This document shows positions 10,250-20,038 of a DNA stretch of 64,000 nucleotides, one piece after another. The stretch covers positions 5,022,001-5,086,000 of the forward strand of contig NW_024465777.1 in NCBI RefSeq assembly GCF_017591425.1. Direction: 5' to 3'. Positions within the stretch are counted from its first letter, which is position 1. Every line of letters starts with the position of its first letter. The translations under genes were made by a program, and so were the position numbers. Origin of the DNA: Ochotona curzoniae. Lineage: Eukaryota > Chordata > Mammalia > Lagomorpha > Ochotonidae. The notes beneath the pieces were generated by a model. The model was not told the DNA's origin. It made no database searches and was given only the letters and a program-made list of their open reading frames with translations.

Positions 10250-10569
10250 AAAAGATTTATTTTTATTGGAAAGTCAGATATACAGAGAAGAGGAAAGACA
10301 TACAGGGAGATCTTCCCTCCGTTGATTTACTTCCCAAGGGGCCACAATGGCTGAAACTGAGCCTATCTGAAGCCAGGAGCCAGGAGAATCTTCTGGGCCT
10401 CATATGTAGGTGCAGGGTCCCAAGGCTTTGGGCCGTCCTCAACTGTTTTCCCAGGCCACAAGCAGAGAGCTGGATGGGGAGTGAGGCCGCCAAGATTACA
10501 ACCAGCGCCCATATGGGATCCTGGCTCCTGCAAGGTGAGGACTTCAGCCATTAGGTCACCATGCTGGGC
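10250..10569 (-). mobile_element. C-SINE, full length
   Basis: aaagatttatttttattgg at left, ending ttaggtcaccatgctgggcc. It abuts the target duplication of the preceding SINE. Confidence 0.92.
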
Positions 10570-10639
10570 CTGTTTGTTTTAAGTCTTTTTCATGACAAAA
10601 TTCCTTAGGCTCAAGAATTTCTCCTTCCTCGCTCTCCCA

Positions 10640-10803
10640 CCGAGCTCTTCTGTGAGGCTGTAGATGATGCCTCAAAATGCTTAAGCCCCTGTCCACATAT
10701 GAGAGACCCAGATTGAGTTCAGGACTCCTGGCTTTTGACCTGATGCAGCTCTGGTTAATAAGAGTTTGGAGAGTAAACCAGTAAATTGAAGACCATCTTT
10801 CTC
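10640..10803 (+). mobile_element. Older C-SINE, central fragment
   Basis: gagagacccagattgagttc, then tttggagagtaaaccagtaa and accatctttctcc, without head or A-tail. Confidence 0.6.
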
Positions 10804-10878
10804 CATTCAGCTTGATTTCCTGTGGCTGATTAGAGAAGTCATTGCCCTGAATTTGTCTAAGATTTATTTTATTTATTT

Positions 10879-11209
10879 TTTTTAAAGATTTATTTTTAAT
10901 ATTTTTTTTTTTATTGGAAAGGCAGATATACAGAGAGGAGAGACAGAGAGGAAGATCTTCCGACTGATGATTCACTCCCCAAGTGAGTGCAACGGCCGAT
11001 ACTATGCCAATCCGAAGCCAGGAGCCTCTTCCGGGTCTCTCACACGGGTGCAGGGTCCCAAAGCCTTGGGCCGTCCTCGACTGCTTTCCCGGGCCACAGG
11101 CGGGGAACTGGAAGGGAAGTGGGGCTGCCGGGATTAGAACCGGCGCCCATATGGGATCCCGGGCGTGCAAGGCGAGGACCTTAACCACTTGCGCCACCGC
11201 GCCGGGCCC
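10879..11209 (-). mobile_element. Young C-SINE with perfect 20-bp TSD
   Basis: The complete unit ends gcgccaccgcgccgggccc. The 20-base target duplication aagatttattttatttattt is identical at 10859-10878 and 11210-11229. It landed in the tail of the older SINE that follows. Confidence 0.95.
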
Positions 11210-11477
11210 AAGATTTATTTTATTTATTTGAAAGTCACTTACAGAGAAAGAGAGAGAAGAGACAGAGGCAGAAACAGAGATCTTCCCAGAGATCTTCCCT
11301 GGGCCTCCCAGGTGGGTGCAGGGCCCCAAGCACTTGAGCCAATTTCCACTGCTTTCTCAGGTGCAATTTTAGGGCTCTGAATGTGAGGTGGAGCAGCCAG
11401 ACTAGAATTGGCACCCATATAGAGTGCTGGCATTGCAGGTAGAGTCTTAACCGGTTATAATACAATCACAGCTCCCA
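11210..11477 (-). mobile_element. Older C-SINE (host of the young insertion)
   Basis: aagatttattttatttattt, then gaaagtcacttacagagaaa, body gggtgcagggccccaagcac, ending aaccggttataatacaatc. Confidence 0.8.
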
Positions 11478-11582
11478 GCTCCTTGATTTGCACTACTGAG
11501 TCTGACCATATAGAACCAGGCTGCCTGAAAAGATTGCTTTGGAACTGTCTGGCAGATGCTCTCGGCTGGTCGGTTCAAATTT

Positions 11583-11718
11583 GTTTCGAGTTTCTTTTCT
11601 TTTTTTGTCTTTGTTTCTTTCCTTGTTTCTTTGTTTCTTTCTTTGTTTCTTCTTTCTTTCTTTCTTTCTTCCTTCCTTTCTTCCTTTCTTCCTTTTCCTC
11701 TCTCTCTTCCTTCCTTTC
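11583..11718 (+). repeat. Pyrimidine-rich TTTC/TTCC tract
   Basis: About 135 bases almost free of purines on the + strand (tttcttttctttttttgtc, then repeated tttc and ttcc units). It is a simple repeat and candidate triplex-forming tract, next to the tail of the following SINE. Confidence 0.9.
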
Positions 11719-11719
11719 T

Positions 11720-12022
11720 TGTTAAGACTTTATTTTTATTGGAAAGGCAGATTTTACAAACATAGAGAGATAGTAAGATCTTTTATCCACTGGTTCATTC
11801 CCCAAGTGGCTGCAATGGCTGGAACTGAGCCAATCTGAAGCCAGGAGCAAGGAGCCTTTTCTAGGTCTCCCACATGTGTGCATGGTCCCAAGGCTTTGTG
11901 CCATCCTTTGCCACAGGCAGAGAGCTAGATGGAAAGTTGGAGCAGCCATGGCATGAACCAGTGCCAATATGGGTGCCAATGCTTGCAGGTGGAGGATTAG
12001 TCAGTTGAGCCATCACACTCAT
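11720..12022 (-). mobile_element. C-SINE, diverged
   Basis: gttaagactttatttttatt at left, ending gttgagccatcacactcatc. A block around the gccatcctttgccac junction is deleted. Confidence 0.85.
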
Positions 12023-12782
12023 CTCCTTTTCTGAATTTTTTTCCCTTTTGTCTCCTCTTGTCATCTAAAAGCTGGTAATATTAAATAATAGCTCACTAGA
12101 CTTTTCCAGACCTACTTTGTGGATAGAGGTGGTTCCAAGGGACAGTTCTGACAAGCGAGATATAAACGGAGAGCTGTTGGACTTCTCAAGAACTTTTTAG
12201 AAATAAAAATTAGCTGGGGCCTCTCCCTGTTGTTATCTTGAGCATACATATGATGTTCGGTGCCAAAGCAGCCATTTTGTAGCTACAGAGAAAACAGGAT
12301 TCTGGAGCAGAAAAAAGTAGAGCTGAGTTCTGTTGAGCACGTAAGCTAATGGAAGCAATCATCTGCCTCAGAAATACAACTTCATGCATCTAAGCCACTG
12401 CTGACTGAGGATGTGCTTCTTGGGGAGTAAGGTTGGCTAATTCTTCCTGGGTCTAGCTGGGTAGAGAGAGAATGGAAGCTAAGCAAGTTAAATGAGAGCC
12501 GGGGAGTGATTGCAGGTGGAAGGAGCAGTTTGAACACAGGTGTACTACCTCACGATAAGTTTACATTCTCTCCACGTGGCAGTAGGAAGGGAGTATGGAG
12601 TTTGGGTTTATGGCAATTTGTGACTTTAGGCAAGACTCCTTTGTGTCTGGGCCTTTTTCTCCTTGGTCAGATAAAGGGACTAACTTAATGAATGTGTTTC
12701 GGCCCTTTTTCCTGGTGACCCAGCTTACGCTTCACAACCTAAAGTTATATATCTGCAAGTCTTCAAGAAAATAAAATAACTC
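12023..12782. other. Intergenic stretch, mostly unassigned
   Basis: 12605-12700 is MIR-like (gtgactttaggcaagactcc). No coding feature is supported; the 60-codon ORF at 12506 lacks any recognisable domain. Confidence 0.4.
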
Positions 12783-12966
12783 TTTAAAAAACTTTATTAG
12801 AAAGATAGAATGAGAGTAGGCTAGACAGAACTCTTCCATACGCTGGTTTACTCCAAATGGCTGCAACAGCCATTACTGGGCCAGGCTGAAGACAGGGGCT
12901 TCTTCGAGGTTTCCCACATGAGTGGCAGGGGTCCAAACACTTGGAACATTATTCACTGCTTTCCCA
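12783..12966 (-). mobile_element. Older C-SINE, 5'-truncated
   Basis: ttaaaaaactttattagaaa to tattcactgctttccc; the 5' half is missing. Confidence 0.75.
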
Positions 12967-13011
12967 TTTAGCTTTTTGTGTTTTTCTATTCATATCTGCA
13001 AATATTTGTTT

Positions 13012-13228
13012 TGTTTTTTTAAAGATTTATTTATTTTTATTACAAAGTCAGATATACAGAGGAGGAGAGACAGAGAGGAAGATCTTCCGTCCAATGGTTC
13101 ACTCCCCAAGTGACTGCAAAGGCCGGTCTGCGCTGATATGAAGCCAGGAACCAGGAACCAGGAACCTCTTCCAGGTCTCCCACGTGGGTGCAGGGTCCCA
13201 AGACTTTGAGCCATCCTCAACTGCTGCG
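13012..13228 (-). mobile_element. C-SINE, 5'-truncated
   Basis: ttttaaagatttatttattt to gccatcctcaactgctg. It contains an extra aggaaccaggaacc duplication near 13147-13164. Confidence 0.88.
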
Positions 13229-13637
13229 GTCACTGACCCCAGTCTTACTTTAACTGTATTTGTCTGTTTCCAAAAGCCAGATTAGAGAACTGGAATTGGT
13301 CACTTTAATTAAATACCCATCAGACGCAACACTTAATTGCTTCTAGAATATCCCAGTCATACAGCCAGCACTTGAATACTACCAAAGACATAGCGCTCAC
13401 TATCTTCCAAAGCAGTAGCTCTATTAGGAAGTTCTCTCTCAAATTAATATGAAAGTATCTATGGGGCTGACAAGTGTGTCTGACTCTGAGATTAGCCTTT
13501 TGGAGTCTGTTTCTTCTATGTAGTAGAGGAAAGGGTAGCTGTGAGTTTCCAGTGGGTCAGCATGTGTAAATAAGTATGTAAATACAGAACTGACTCTGTT
13601 AATTCCAGAACTAGACACATCTTTCAGCCATAGGTAT
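13229..13637. other. Intergenic stretch, nothing assigned
   Basis: No gene or repeat recognised. Confidence 0.4.
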
Positions 13638-13650
13638 TTCAGACTAATTT

Positions 13651-13996
13651 TTTTTTCCTTTGGTAAATGAATCTTTTTTTTTTTTTTAATTGGAAAGTCA
13701 GATATACAGAGAGGAGGAGAGACAGAGAGGGAGATCTTCCATCCGATCATTCACTCCCCAAGTGACCACAATGGCCGATGCTGTGCCGATCCAAAGCCAG
13801 GAGCGAGGAACCTCTTTCAGGTCTCCCACATGGGTGCAGGGTCCCAAGACTTTGAATCATCGTTGACTGCTTTCCCAGGCCACAAGCAGGAAGCTGGATG
13901 GGAAGTGGAGCTGCTGGGATTAGAACCAGTGCCCATATGGGATCCCGGTGCATTCAAAGCAAAGACCTTAGCTGCTAGGCCATACCGTCAGGCCCC
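13651..13996 (-). mobile_element. C-SINE with 13-bp TSD
   Basis: Flanked by ttcagactaattt at 13638-13650 and 13997-14009. Its tail complement is unusual: a non-T stretch cctttggtaaatgaatc sits between two T-runs, so the original transcript probably ended in A-rich, non-pure A sequence. Confidence 0.9.
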
Positions 13997-14009
13997 TTCA
14001 GACTAATTT

Positions 14010-14365
14010 AAGAGAGAATTATCTAACTGGGATACTTAGAGAGGTTGTGAGCTCTGTCTCTGGTAGTATTCTAGTATGAAGAGAACAGGCATGAACATAC
14101 AAGCAAGTACCTCGTAAGAGACAGTCCATCAATACTAGCTGCAGCTGTTGCTAATCAATGTTCTTAATCTTTTAATCAAGCAAAGTTCCTTCTAACAAAC
14201 ATTTACTAAGTATCTGATATGCATCATGAGCTGTGATAGGCCTTTCCCTACCATTGTCCCCGGTATCCTCTGTGACCTTGTTGGCAGAGAACAAAGACGA
14301 GGGTTCAAGATTTTTAAAAAGATGGGTTTAAAAATGATTAATTTTCATTTTTATTTTAAAGAGAG
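14010..14365. other. Intergenic stretch, weak L2/MIR-like trace
   Basis: aacatttactaagtatctg at 14197-14216 is like an L2/MIR start. Nothing else is seen. Confidence 0.35.
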
Positions 14366-14613
14366 AGGGGCCACTGTGATTCCTGGCTACTCTGCTTCTG
14401 ACCTAAATACCTGATAATGTGCCTTGGAAAATAGCAGAGAATAGCACAAGTCGTTGAGTGCCTGAACCCATATGGAGTACCAGGAAGAAGATCTTCTGTC
14501 CCGGCTGCTGGCTTCAAATAGACTCAGTTCCAGGCATTACAACCATTTGGGGAGTGAGCAAGCAGATTAACGATTCTCTGTCTCTGTGTTTCCAATAAAT
14601 AAAACTTAAAATC
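14366..14613 (+). mobile_element. Older C-SINE, 5' end reduced
   Basis: ggggccactgtgattcctgg, then ggggagtgagcaagcagatt, tail tccaataaataaaacttaaa. Confidence 0.75.
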
Positions 14614-14868
14614 CCACACAGAGAGATCTACTGGTTACACTCCAAATGCTACGACAACCAAGGTACAGCCATGCGAAAGCCAGAAGCTCAGAACTGCATC
14701 CAGGTCTCCATGTAGGTGGCAAGGACCAAGTACTTGAGTGTCATCTGCTGCTTTCCAGGGTGAACATTTGCAGGTGGCTATACCGAGAGCAGAAGAGCCT
14801 AGATTTGAGGCAGGCATTCCAATGTGGGCATCCTAGGCAATGATGTAAGCCACAATGCCAAACTTCCA
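14614..14868 (-). mobile_element. Older C-SINE
   Basis: cacacagagagatctactgg to aagccacaatgccaaac. It lies tail to tail against the preceding + SINE. Confidence 0.75.
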
Positions 14869-15053
14869 TCCCCACCCCATAATCAGGGTTGTAATCCCAA
14901 TAGTGCCTCTTCCTAATTATGTGACTGGGAACATTGCTCAATCTACTAGGAAGTACTTGTCTCCTGTGATTCAGTGCTCGGTCAACACCACAGCTTGTCT
15001 CAATTGAAGTAGTTGAATCAGTTTTAGCGGAGCTGTCTGGAAAAAGGAGCAAC

Positions 15054-15366
15054 ATTTTTTTTTTTAAGGTTTATTTATTTTTACTGGAAAAGTGAACAAA
15101 CAAGGAGAGACAGAGAAGTATCCACTGGAGTTGGCCACAATAGCCTGAGCTGAGCTGATCTGAAGCCAGCAGCCAGGAATCTCCTCCATGGGGGGTCCAC
15201 ATGGGTGTAGGATCCCAAGGCCTTGGAGCATCCTCTGCTGCATTCCCAGGCCAGAAGCAGGGAGCTGGATGGGAAGTGGAGCAGCCAGGACTCAAACCAG
15301 CACCCATATGGGATGCCATGCTTGGAGATGGAAGATTCGCCAGTTGAGCAATAGTGCTGATCCCAA
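15054..15366 (-). mobile_element. C-SINE, full length
   Basis: tttttttttttaaggttta at left, body ctggatgggaagtggagcag, end gttgagcaatagtgctgatc. acattttt flanks both sides (15051, 15370) as a possible short TSD. Confidence 0.85.
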
Positions 15367-15627
15367 CGGTTCACATTTTTAGAAGGACATGAAAAGTCTT
15401 GGTGAGATGCATTCTCAAGAGTAGGTTCTTACTCAAATGGAGAAAAACACCCTTTGGGAAGGCACAGATAACTCATACACATGATATTAGCAGAATTGGG
15501 GGGGGGGGCAACTCAAAAAAATGGTAAATTGGGGCAAACAGTACAGATGTAAAATATAAAAGGGCTCCCAAAAGTTTGCGGAGAAAATTGCTTTCAAAAT
15601 AAGCATGCATTTGAAGAAAAAAATAAG

Positions 15628-15715
15628 TTTGGGGCTAGGGTTGTAGCATAATGTGTAAAGCCCTGGTTGTAATGCCAGCATCCAATATGGGAACCAATTT
15701 GTCTTGGCTGCTCCA
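15628..15715 (+). mobile_element. Older C-SINE 5' part (split host)
   Basis: ttggggctagggttgtagc to ggctgctccacttttt; it continues at 16035-16110 (tggctactgcacttctgat onward) after a minus SINE. Confidence 0.7.
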
Positions 15716-16034
15716 CTTTTTCTTAAGATTGATTTTTATTAGAAAGTCAGATATACAGAGAAGAGGAGAGACAGAGGAAGATCTTCTGTCTGCTGATTTA
15801 CTCCCTAAGTGGCCAGAACGGCTGGTGCTGTGGCAATCAGGAGCCAGACTTTTCCAGGTCTCCCACGCGGGTGCAGGGTCCCAAGGCTTTGTGGCATCCT
15901 CGACTGCTTTCCCAGGCCACAGGCAGGGAACTGGATGGGAAGCAGGGCTGCTGGGATTAGAACTGATGCCCATATGGGATCCAAGCACATGCAAGGTGAG
16001 GACTTTAGCTGCCAGATTACCGCACCAGGCCTGG
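15716..16034 (-). mobile_element. C-SINE inserted into an older + SINE
   Basis: tcttaagattgatttttatt to ccagattaccgcaccaggcc. Imperfect target copies tggctgctccactt and tggctactgcactt border it, supporting insertion into the older SINE with later drift. Confidence 0.85.
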
Positions 16035-16110
16035 CTACTGCACTTCTGATACTCTCTAATTACCTGGGAAATGCATTGGGCAGTGGATGATGGCCAAGGG
16101 TTTGTGCCCT

Positions 16111-16811
16111 AGTCACCCATATCCAGGTCTTGTCCAGCACCATCGCCACCATCACCCAATCTTTGTGGCCATTCTGGTGAGTGAAGAATCTCCCACCAGG
16201 AACTGCATTTCAAAAGGCTAGTCTGTCTAATCTGCCCCAATCCCAGCAGGAAACAGGATTTAGCTAGGTTGAAGCGCCCACACAAAGCTGGCCTGGCCCC
16301 CACCCACTCCTCCTTTTTCTTGGAATTCTCTCCACCCCTAGGTGCCCCTCCCCCTCTGCCCCAAATTATAAAAAGCCCAGCCTGCTGAAGGCCTGGGCCC
16401 CTGCCATGTGGTCACTCCATCCACACAGGCACTCTGTCACCTTCTGTGGATTTATGTTTTCCCTCTGATAATGAATCCGATTTGGCTGTGAATTCCTACC
16501 CTGTTTCTTAACAGATCTCTCTTCTCTCTCTCACTGTGCCTTTTAAATTGAAAAATAGATTTACTTAGGTGAAAAAAAAGATTTACTACGTGAAAAATCC
16601 ATGCATAGTCTTGGCACAATACACATTCCATTTAACTTTCTGAAGACCCCCTTGTATACATAGGTTCAACAGACTTTTGCATTAGAATAAACTTATCGCC
16701 TTTCTGAGGACCCTCTGGCAGTGGGAGGTAGACTGTTCTAAGGTTCTGTGGCCTGGCAGATCTGGGTCTGATTCCCAGTTTACTTCCTGATTCCCAGGTC
16801 AAGTTGCTTTT
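16111..16811 (+). other. Intergenic stretch with an LTR-like segment
   Basis: 16270-16513 has tataaaaa at 16367-16374, a C/T-rich upstream part and an ending like an LTR U5 (gtgaattcctaccctgtttc, then ttaaca). It could be an old LTR promoter region, but I cannot name a family. 16555-16800 is unassigned. Confidence 0.35.
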
Positions 16812-16827
16812 AGCTTCTTTATGCTTT

Positions 16828-17701
16828 TTTTCCTAAGATTTATTTATTTTATTGGAAAGGCAGATGTACAGAGAGGAGGAGAGACCGAGAGGAAGATCTT
16901 CCACCCGATGATTCACTCCCCAAGTGACCTCTGTTATTTAAAACAGTGGTAGAGTTCTAGTTCTAGATCATAGGATATTACGATATCTTACGTGCAGCTA
17001 ATTCCCGCAACCTGGTTCTTTACCGTGAACTGAAAATACCAGACGCAAGGACATATCTTGGGAAGTTTATTCCAGCAGGGCAGGAAAAAGGGAGGGGAAA
17101 GGGAAGGGGGGGAGGGAGGGAGGCCAGAAGGAGAGAGGGAGGGGAAGAGCAAGGAAGAGGAGGCCAAGAAGAGGAGAGAGAGAGAGAACCGCACCTGGGG
17201 GCCTTTTTTGTCTGCCAGGTGTGGGGGCGGGGATTCGGAGGGATTGAGGTCAAGGCCCCAGGGGATTGGTGCCTGTAGGTGAATGCCTGGGGATGATTGG
17301 TGAGTAGGCGGGTTTGGGGAAGGGGCTGGGAGATTGGGGGTGGGATTCTCAGGTGGAATGCCAGGTTACATCTGATTGGTGGATGGCTGGACTGGCGCGA
17401 ATTTCATGAGCTGTGAGGAAGAAGAAATGGCGCAGGGTCCAGAGTGGGATATTGGAATAAGTCCCTACAACCTCAACGGCCGGTGCTGCGCCGATCCGAA
17501 GCCAGGAGCCAGGAACTTCTTTCCAGGTCTCTCACACAGGTGCAGGGTCCCAAGGCCTTGGGCCGTTCTCAATTGCTTTCCCAGGCCACAAGCAGGGAGC
17601 TGGATGGGAAGTGGAGCTGCCGGGACTAGAACCAGTGCCCATATGGGATCCCGGTGTGTTCAAGGCGAGGACCCTAACCATTACACTATCATGCCGGGCC
17701 C
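16828..17701 (-). mobile_element. C-SINE split by a solo LTR, with 16-bp TSD
   Basis: The SINE parts are 16828-16931 and 17470-17701. The outer target duplication agcttctttatgcttt is identical at 16812-16827 and 17702-17717. Removing the LTR and one acctc copy restores the normal SINE order around its aagtgacc...aacggcc block. Confidence 0.93.
16932..17469 (-). mobile_element. Solo ERV LTR, second family, minus copy
   Basis: 538 bases with TG...CA edges, flanked by the exact 5-bp duplication acctc at 16927-16931 and 17470-17474. On the minus strand it has a CT-rich U3 (a purine run on + at about 17084-17190), the signal aataaa (complement at 17066-17071) and a U5-like end. There are no internal genes, so one LTR remains after recombination. 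It aligns with 4778-5283 in opposite orientation. Confidence 0.85.
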
Positions 17702-17904
17702 AGCTTCTTTATGCTTTAACTTATTTTGCAAACTAGCAACTGTAACCAACAGTGCAAATAAAAGCAAATTGTTGCCATCCTGACAGATGACTGCCATACA
17801 GAGGAGTCCCTTATCAGAAGGTGAGGACAATGTCTTTCTCCAACTTGGAAAATCCTCCCTTACCTTGAACTTCTTCAGAGAGGAGGTGTGTGCCCCTCCA
17901 CCCC

Positions 17905-18142
17905 CCTGATTTATTTTATTTGAAAGGCAGTTACAGATCTTCCATGTGCTGGTTCACTCTCCAAGTGGCCACAATAGTGGGAGTTGGGCCAGTCTGAAGC
18001 CATATGCTTCTTCAGGGTTTCCTTGCGTGCAGGGGCCCCGAGTACTTGGGCCATCCTGGATTATTTTCCCAGGCACATTAGCAGGGAACTGCTTTGGAAG
18101 TGGTGCAGCTGGGACTTGTCCATTTGGGATGCCAGGCTGCAG
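17905..18142 (-). mobile_element. Older C-SINE
   Basis: gatttattttatttgaaagg, then ggttcactctccaagtggcc, ending catttgggatgccaggctgc. Confidence 0.78.
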
Positions 18143-18304
18143 CCAGAGACTGCAGGGCTGGTACAAGCCCCAGGATGTGTTTCTATCACACGTGGGATCA
18201 GGGCTGAGACGGCCTTGCCTTCCTCAGAGGTACAGCATTGACTTCCCTGTCTGGCCCATTGACCTGGGGATTTCCAGGGCTGACCAGGATAGGGTGCTCC
18301 CCCC
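18143..18304. other. Short unassigned stretch upstream of the promoter
   Basis: Nothing recognised. 18598-18889 between the next SINE and the CpG island is likewise unassigned and moderately GC-rich. Confidence 0.35.
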
Positions 18305-18597
18305 CCTTTTAATTTAATTTATTTATTTTAATTGGAAAGATTTATAGAGAGAAGAAGAGACAAAGATTTTCCATTCCTAGTTCATTCCCCAAATGGCCGC
18401 AAAGGCTGGGAGCTGAGTTTATCCAAAGCCTAGGAGCTTGTTCCATGTCTCCTGCGTAGGTGCAGGGCCATTCTCTGCTGCTTTTCCAAGCAATCAGCAA
18501 GGAGCTGGGTGGAAAGTAGAGCAACTGGTGGCCTTGTGGAATGCCAGCACTTGCAGGTGGAAAATTAGCCTGTGGAGGCATGGCACCTGCCCCAAGG
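18305..18597 (-). mobile_element. C-SINE, diverged, last repeat before the promoter
   Basis: ttaatttaatttatttattt at left, body gtctcctgcgtaggtgcagg, end ggaggcatggcacctgcccc. Confidence 0.78.
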
Positions 18598-18926
18598 GTC
18601 GATTCCTTTTGAAGCTCTTCCTTCAGGCCCAAGAGACCCAAGTCTATCTTCTTAGCTGTCCTTCCCACACCCCCCAGGCGGGAAAGTGTAGACTGAGGCT
18701 CCCATCCTGGGGCTCTAATCTAAAGCGGTCCTTACATCCAGAAACACAGAGGAAGTCTTGTGGAGTTCCTGGGACTCTGCGGGGTTCCGGGCTAGTGTGC
18801 CAGTGGGTGTCCAGAAGTGGTCTGAGGGAGTCTTTTACGCAGTGATGGAGTGGGTGGTGCGTCTGGGTAACTAATGGCAACCGAGTGGGGCCAGCCAGCT
18901 CCGGAGGAGCGCCTCAAGGGCTAAAA

Positions 18927-18945
18927 ACTACGACTCCCAAGATGC
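18927..18945 (+). promoter_or_regulatory. ZNF143/Staf-type binding motif
   Basis: The stretch actacgactcccaagatgc matches the long SBS motif (ACTACAAYTCCCAGMATGC type) with about three differences. The motif is typical of CpG-island promoters bound by ZNF143 with THAP11/HCFC1 and usually sits just upstream of the start site. Here it lies at the left edge of the CpG island, so transcription probably starts within the next 50-200 bases. Confidence 0.65.
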
Positions 18946-19201
18946 TCCGGGGCTGAACCCGACTTTCCCGTCCGCCCACTGGCTGCCGGTCCCTCGAGCG
19001 GCGAAGAGGATTGGGCACGGCGGAGCGGGACTTCCCCCACTAGCAGGTTAGTAGGCGCCGCCGGCAGCAGACGTTGACCCGGCGCGGGGAGAGGAGCGAG
19101 GTGGAGGGGGCGCCCGGCTCGCCATTCTGGAAGCGGCCCGGCGCCGTCTCCGTAGCGTAGCTGCCGGCAGTGAAGTGCGGGGCAGGGGCGGAGACTGCGT
19201 G

Positions 19202-19211
19202 GCGCAGGCGC
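19202..19211. promoter_or_regulatory. NRF1-like site
   Basis: gcgcaggcgc matches the near-palindromic NRF1 core (GCGCATGCGC) with one change, inside the CpG island. A second, weaker half-site tgcgcagg occurs near 19338. Occupancy is inference. Confidence 0.4.
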
Positions 19212-19393
19212 GGTGCGGGGCTTCTCCTGGGTCCCCAGACAGCTGGAGGAGATAAACAGTGGAGGAGGAGGGAGGGGAGTGCGTGTGTGAGAGCGCGCGA
19301 GGGAGTGTGAGTGTGTGTGAGCGCGGGTGTGAGGCGGTGCGCAGGGGCGGGCGGAGGCGCTGTCCGGCCCCGGCCAGGCGCGGGGCGGGGAGC

Positions 19394-19408
19394 ATGGGAA
19401 GGGGCTAG
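19394..19408 (+). promoter_or_regulatory. uORF 1 (4 codons) in exon 1
   Basis: ATG GGA AGG GGC TAG. The context has A at -3 and G at +4, which is a strong Kozak match. It is in the 5'UTR if transcription starts upstream of 19394, which the promoter layout suggests. Confidence 0.55.
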
Positions 19409-19488
19409 AGCTGCCTGGGCCCCTCAGCCCCCTTCCCGGGATCGCGCCCCCACTCCCGGGAGAGGGGCCGGACCCCTGCCGGACGGAC

Positions 19489-19500
19489 ATGGGCTCCTGA
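19489..19500 (+). promoter_or_regulatory. uORF 2 (3 codons) in exon 1
   Basis: ATG GGC TCC TGA, with G at -3 and G at +4, lies 38 bases before the exon 1 donor. It is a near-minimal uORF that could hold or recycle scanning ribosomes. Confidence 0.55.
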
Positions 19501-20035
19501 AGTTGCGCTGCTGCTGGTTCGGAGAAGAGACCTGACAGGTACGGGTCGCCGCCGCCGCCCCTTTGCTCTCCCTAGGGCGCCTAGGCGGAGACCGGCTCTC
19601 GCAAGCTCCGGGCACACGGGCCGTCCGCTGCGGGCCGGCTCCAGCCGTGCCGGCCTGGGGAGGAGTGGGGGGAGCTGAGACGGCCCCGCCTCGGAGCCCC
19701 CGGGGTCCCTGGGTTGTCCTGAGTAGGGGGCAGGCCTCGTTGGGGCGGAGGGCAGAGGGGGCGAAGGCGGAGTCGGGGTGCGAGGAGACCCAGGACCGGC
19801 CAGGACCCAAAAGGAAGACAGTGGGCGTCCCGGGAGGCACTGCCGAGGGAGAGAGGTGGAAGTCGTCCCATCTCGGGATTCTTTTTGCGGAGTTTTTGTT
19901 TGACGTCTGATCTGGCGCTGGTCTCCGGAAGCTGGGGGGCAGGTGAAAGTGCTGGGAGGGCGGCACTCAGCCGACCTGCTGCCTTAGCTGTCCCCTCCCC
20001 TTTTACCCCTTTCTCTTTCTGTTTCTCCCTCTCGT

Positions 20036-20038
<3 letters not shown>

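Larger units (their letters stand above)
19000..19538 (+). other. WDTC1: WDTC1 exon 1, noncoding (start approximate)
   Basis: The right end is set by the donor cag|gtacgg at 19538/19539 inside the CpG island. No long ORF in the correct sense joins to exon 2, so this is 5'UTR. The left end is a guess based on the ZNF143 motif and island edge. Two minimal uORFs lie in its last 150 bases. Confidence 0.6.
18890..19960 (+). promoter_or_regulatory. WDTC1: CpG island promoter of WDTC1
   Basis: A GC-rich, CpG-dense block stands out sharply from the SINE-rich AT-leaning flanks. It contains several GC boxes (for example ggggcgggcgg at 19344-19354), no obvious TATA box, a ZNF143-type site near its left edge, and ends just beyond a clean splice donor at 19539. 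This is the usual layout of a housekeeping-type mammalian promoter. Exact start sites cannot be read from sequence alone. Confidence 0.88.

Noticed and set aside
10556..11329. 257-codon open frame on -
   Set aside because: Made of C-SINE sense translation (ALHARDPIWAPVLIPAA type) and an older SINE. It is repeat-derived, not a gene.
11483..11838. Phe/Leu/Ser-rich ORFs in three frames
   Set aside because: They are translations of the TTTC/TTCC simple repeat.
18921..19490. 189-codon open frame on - across the CpG island
   Set aside because: GC-rich DNA lacks stops by composition. The Pro/Arg/Ser-rich low-complexity product and its position over the WDTC1 promoter argue against a real gene. A divergent noncoding transcript remains possible but is not supported by sequence.
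19563..19910. 115-codon + frame starting in intron 1 of the CpG island
   Set aside because: It begins after the exon 1 donor, is composition-driven, and no splice link to WDTC1 coding exons keeps it in frame.
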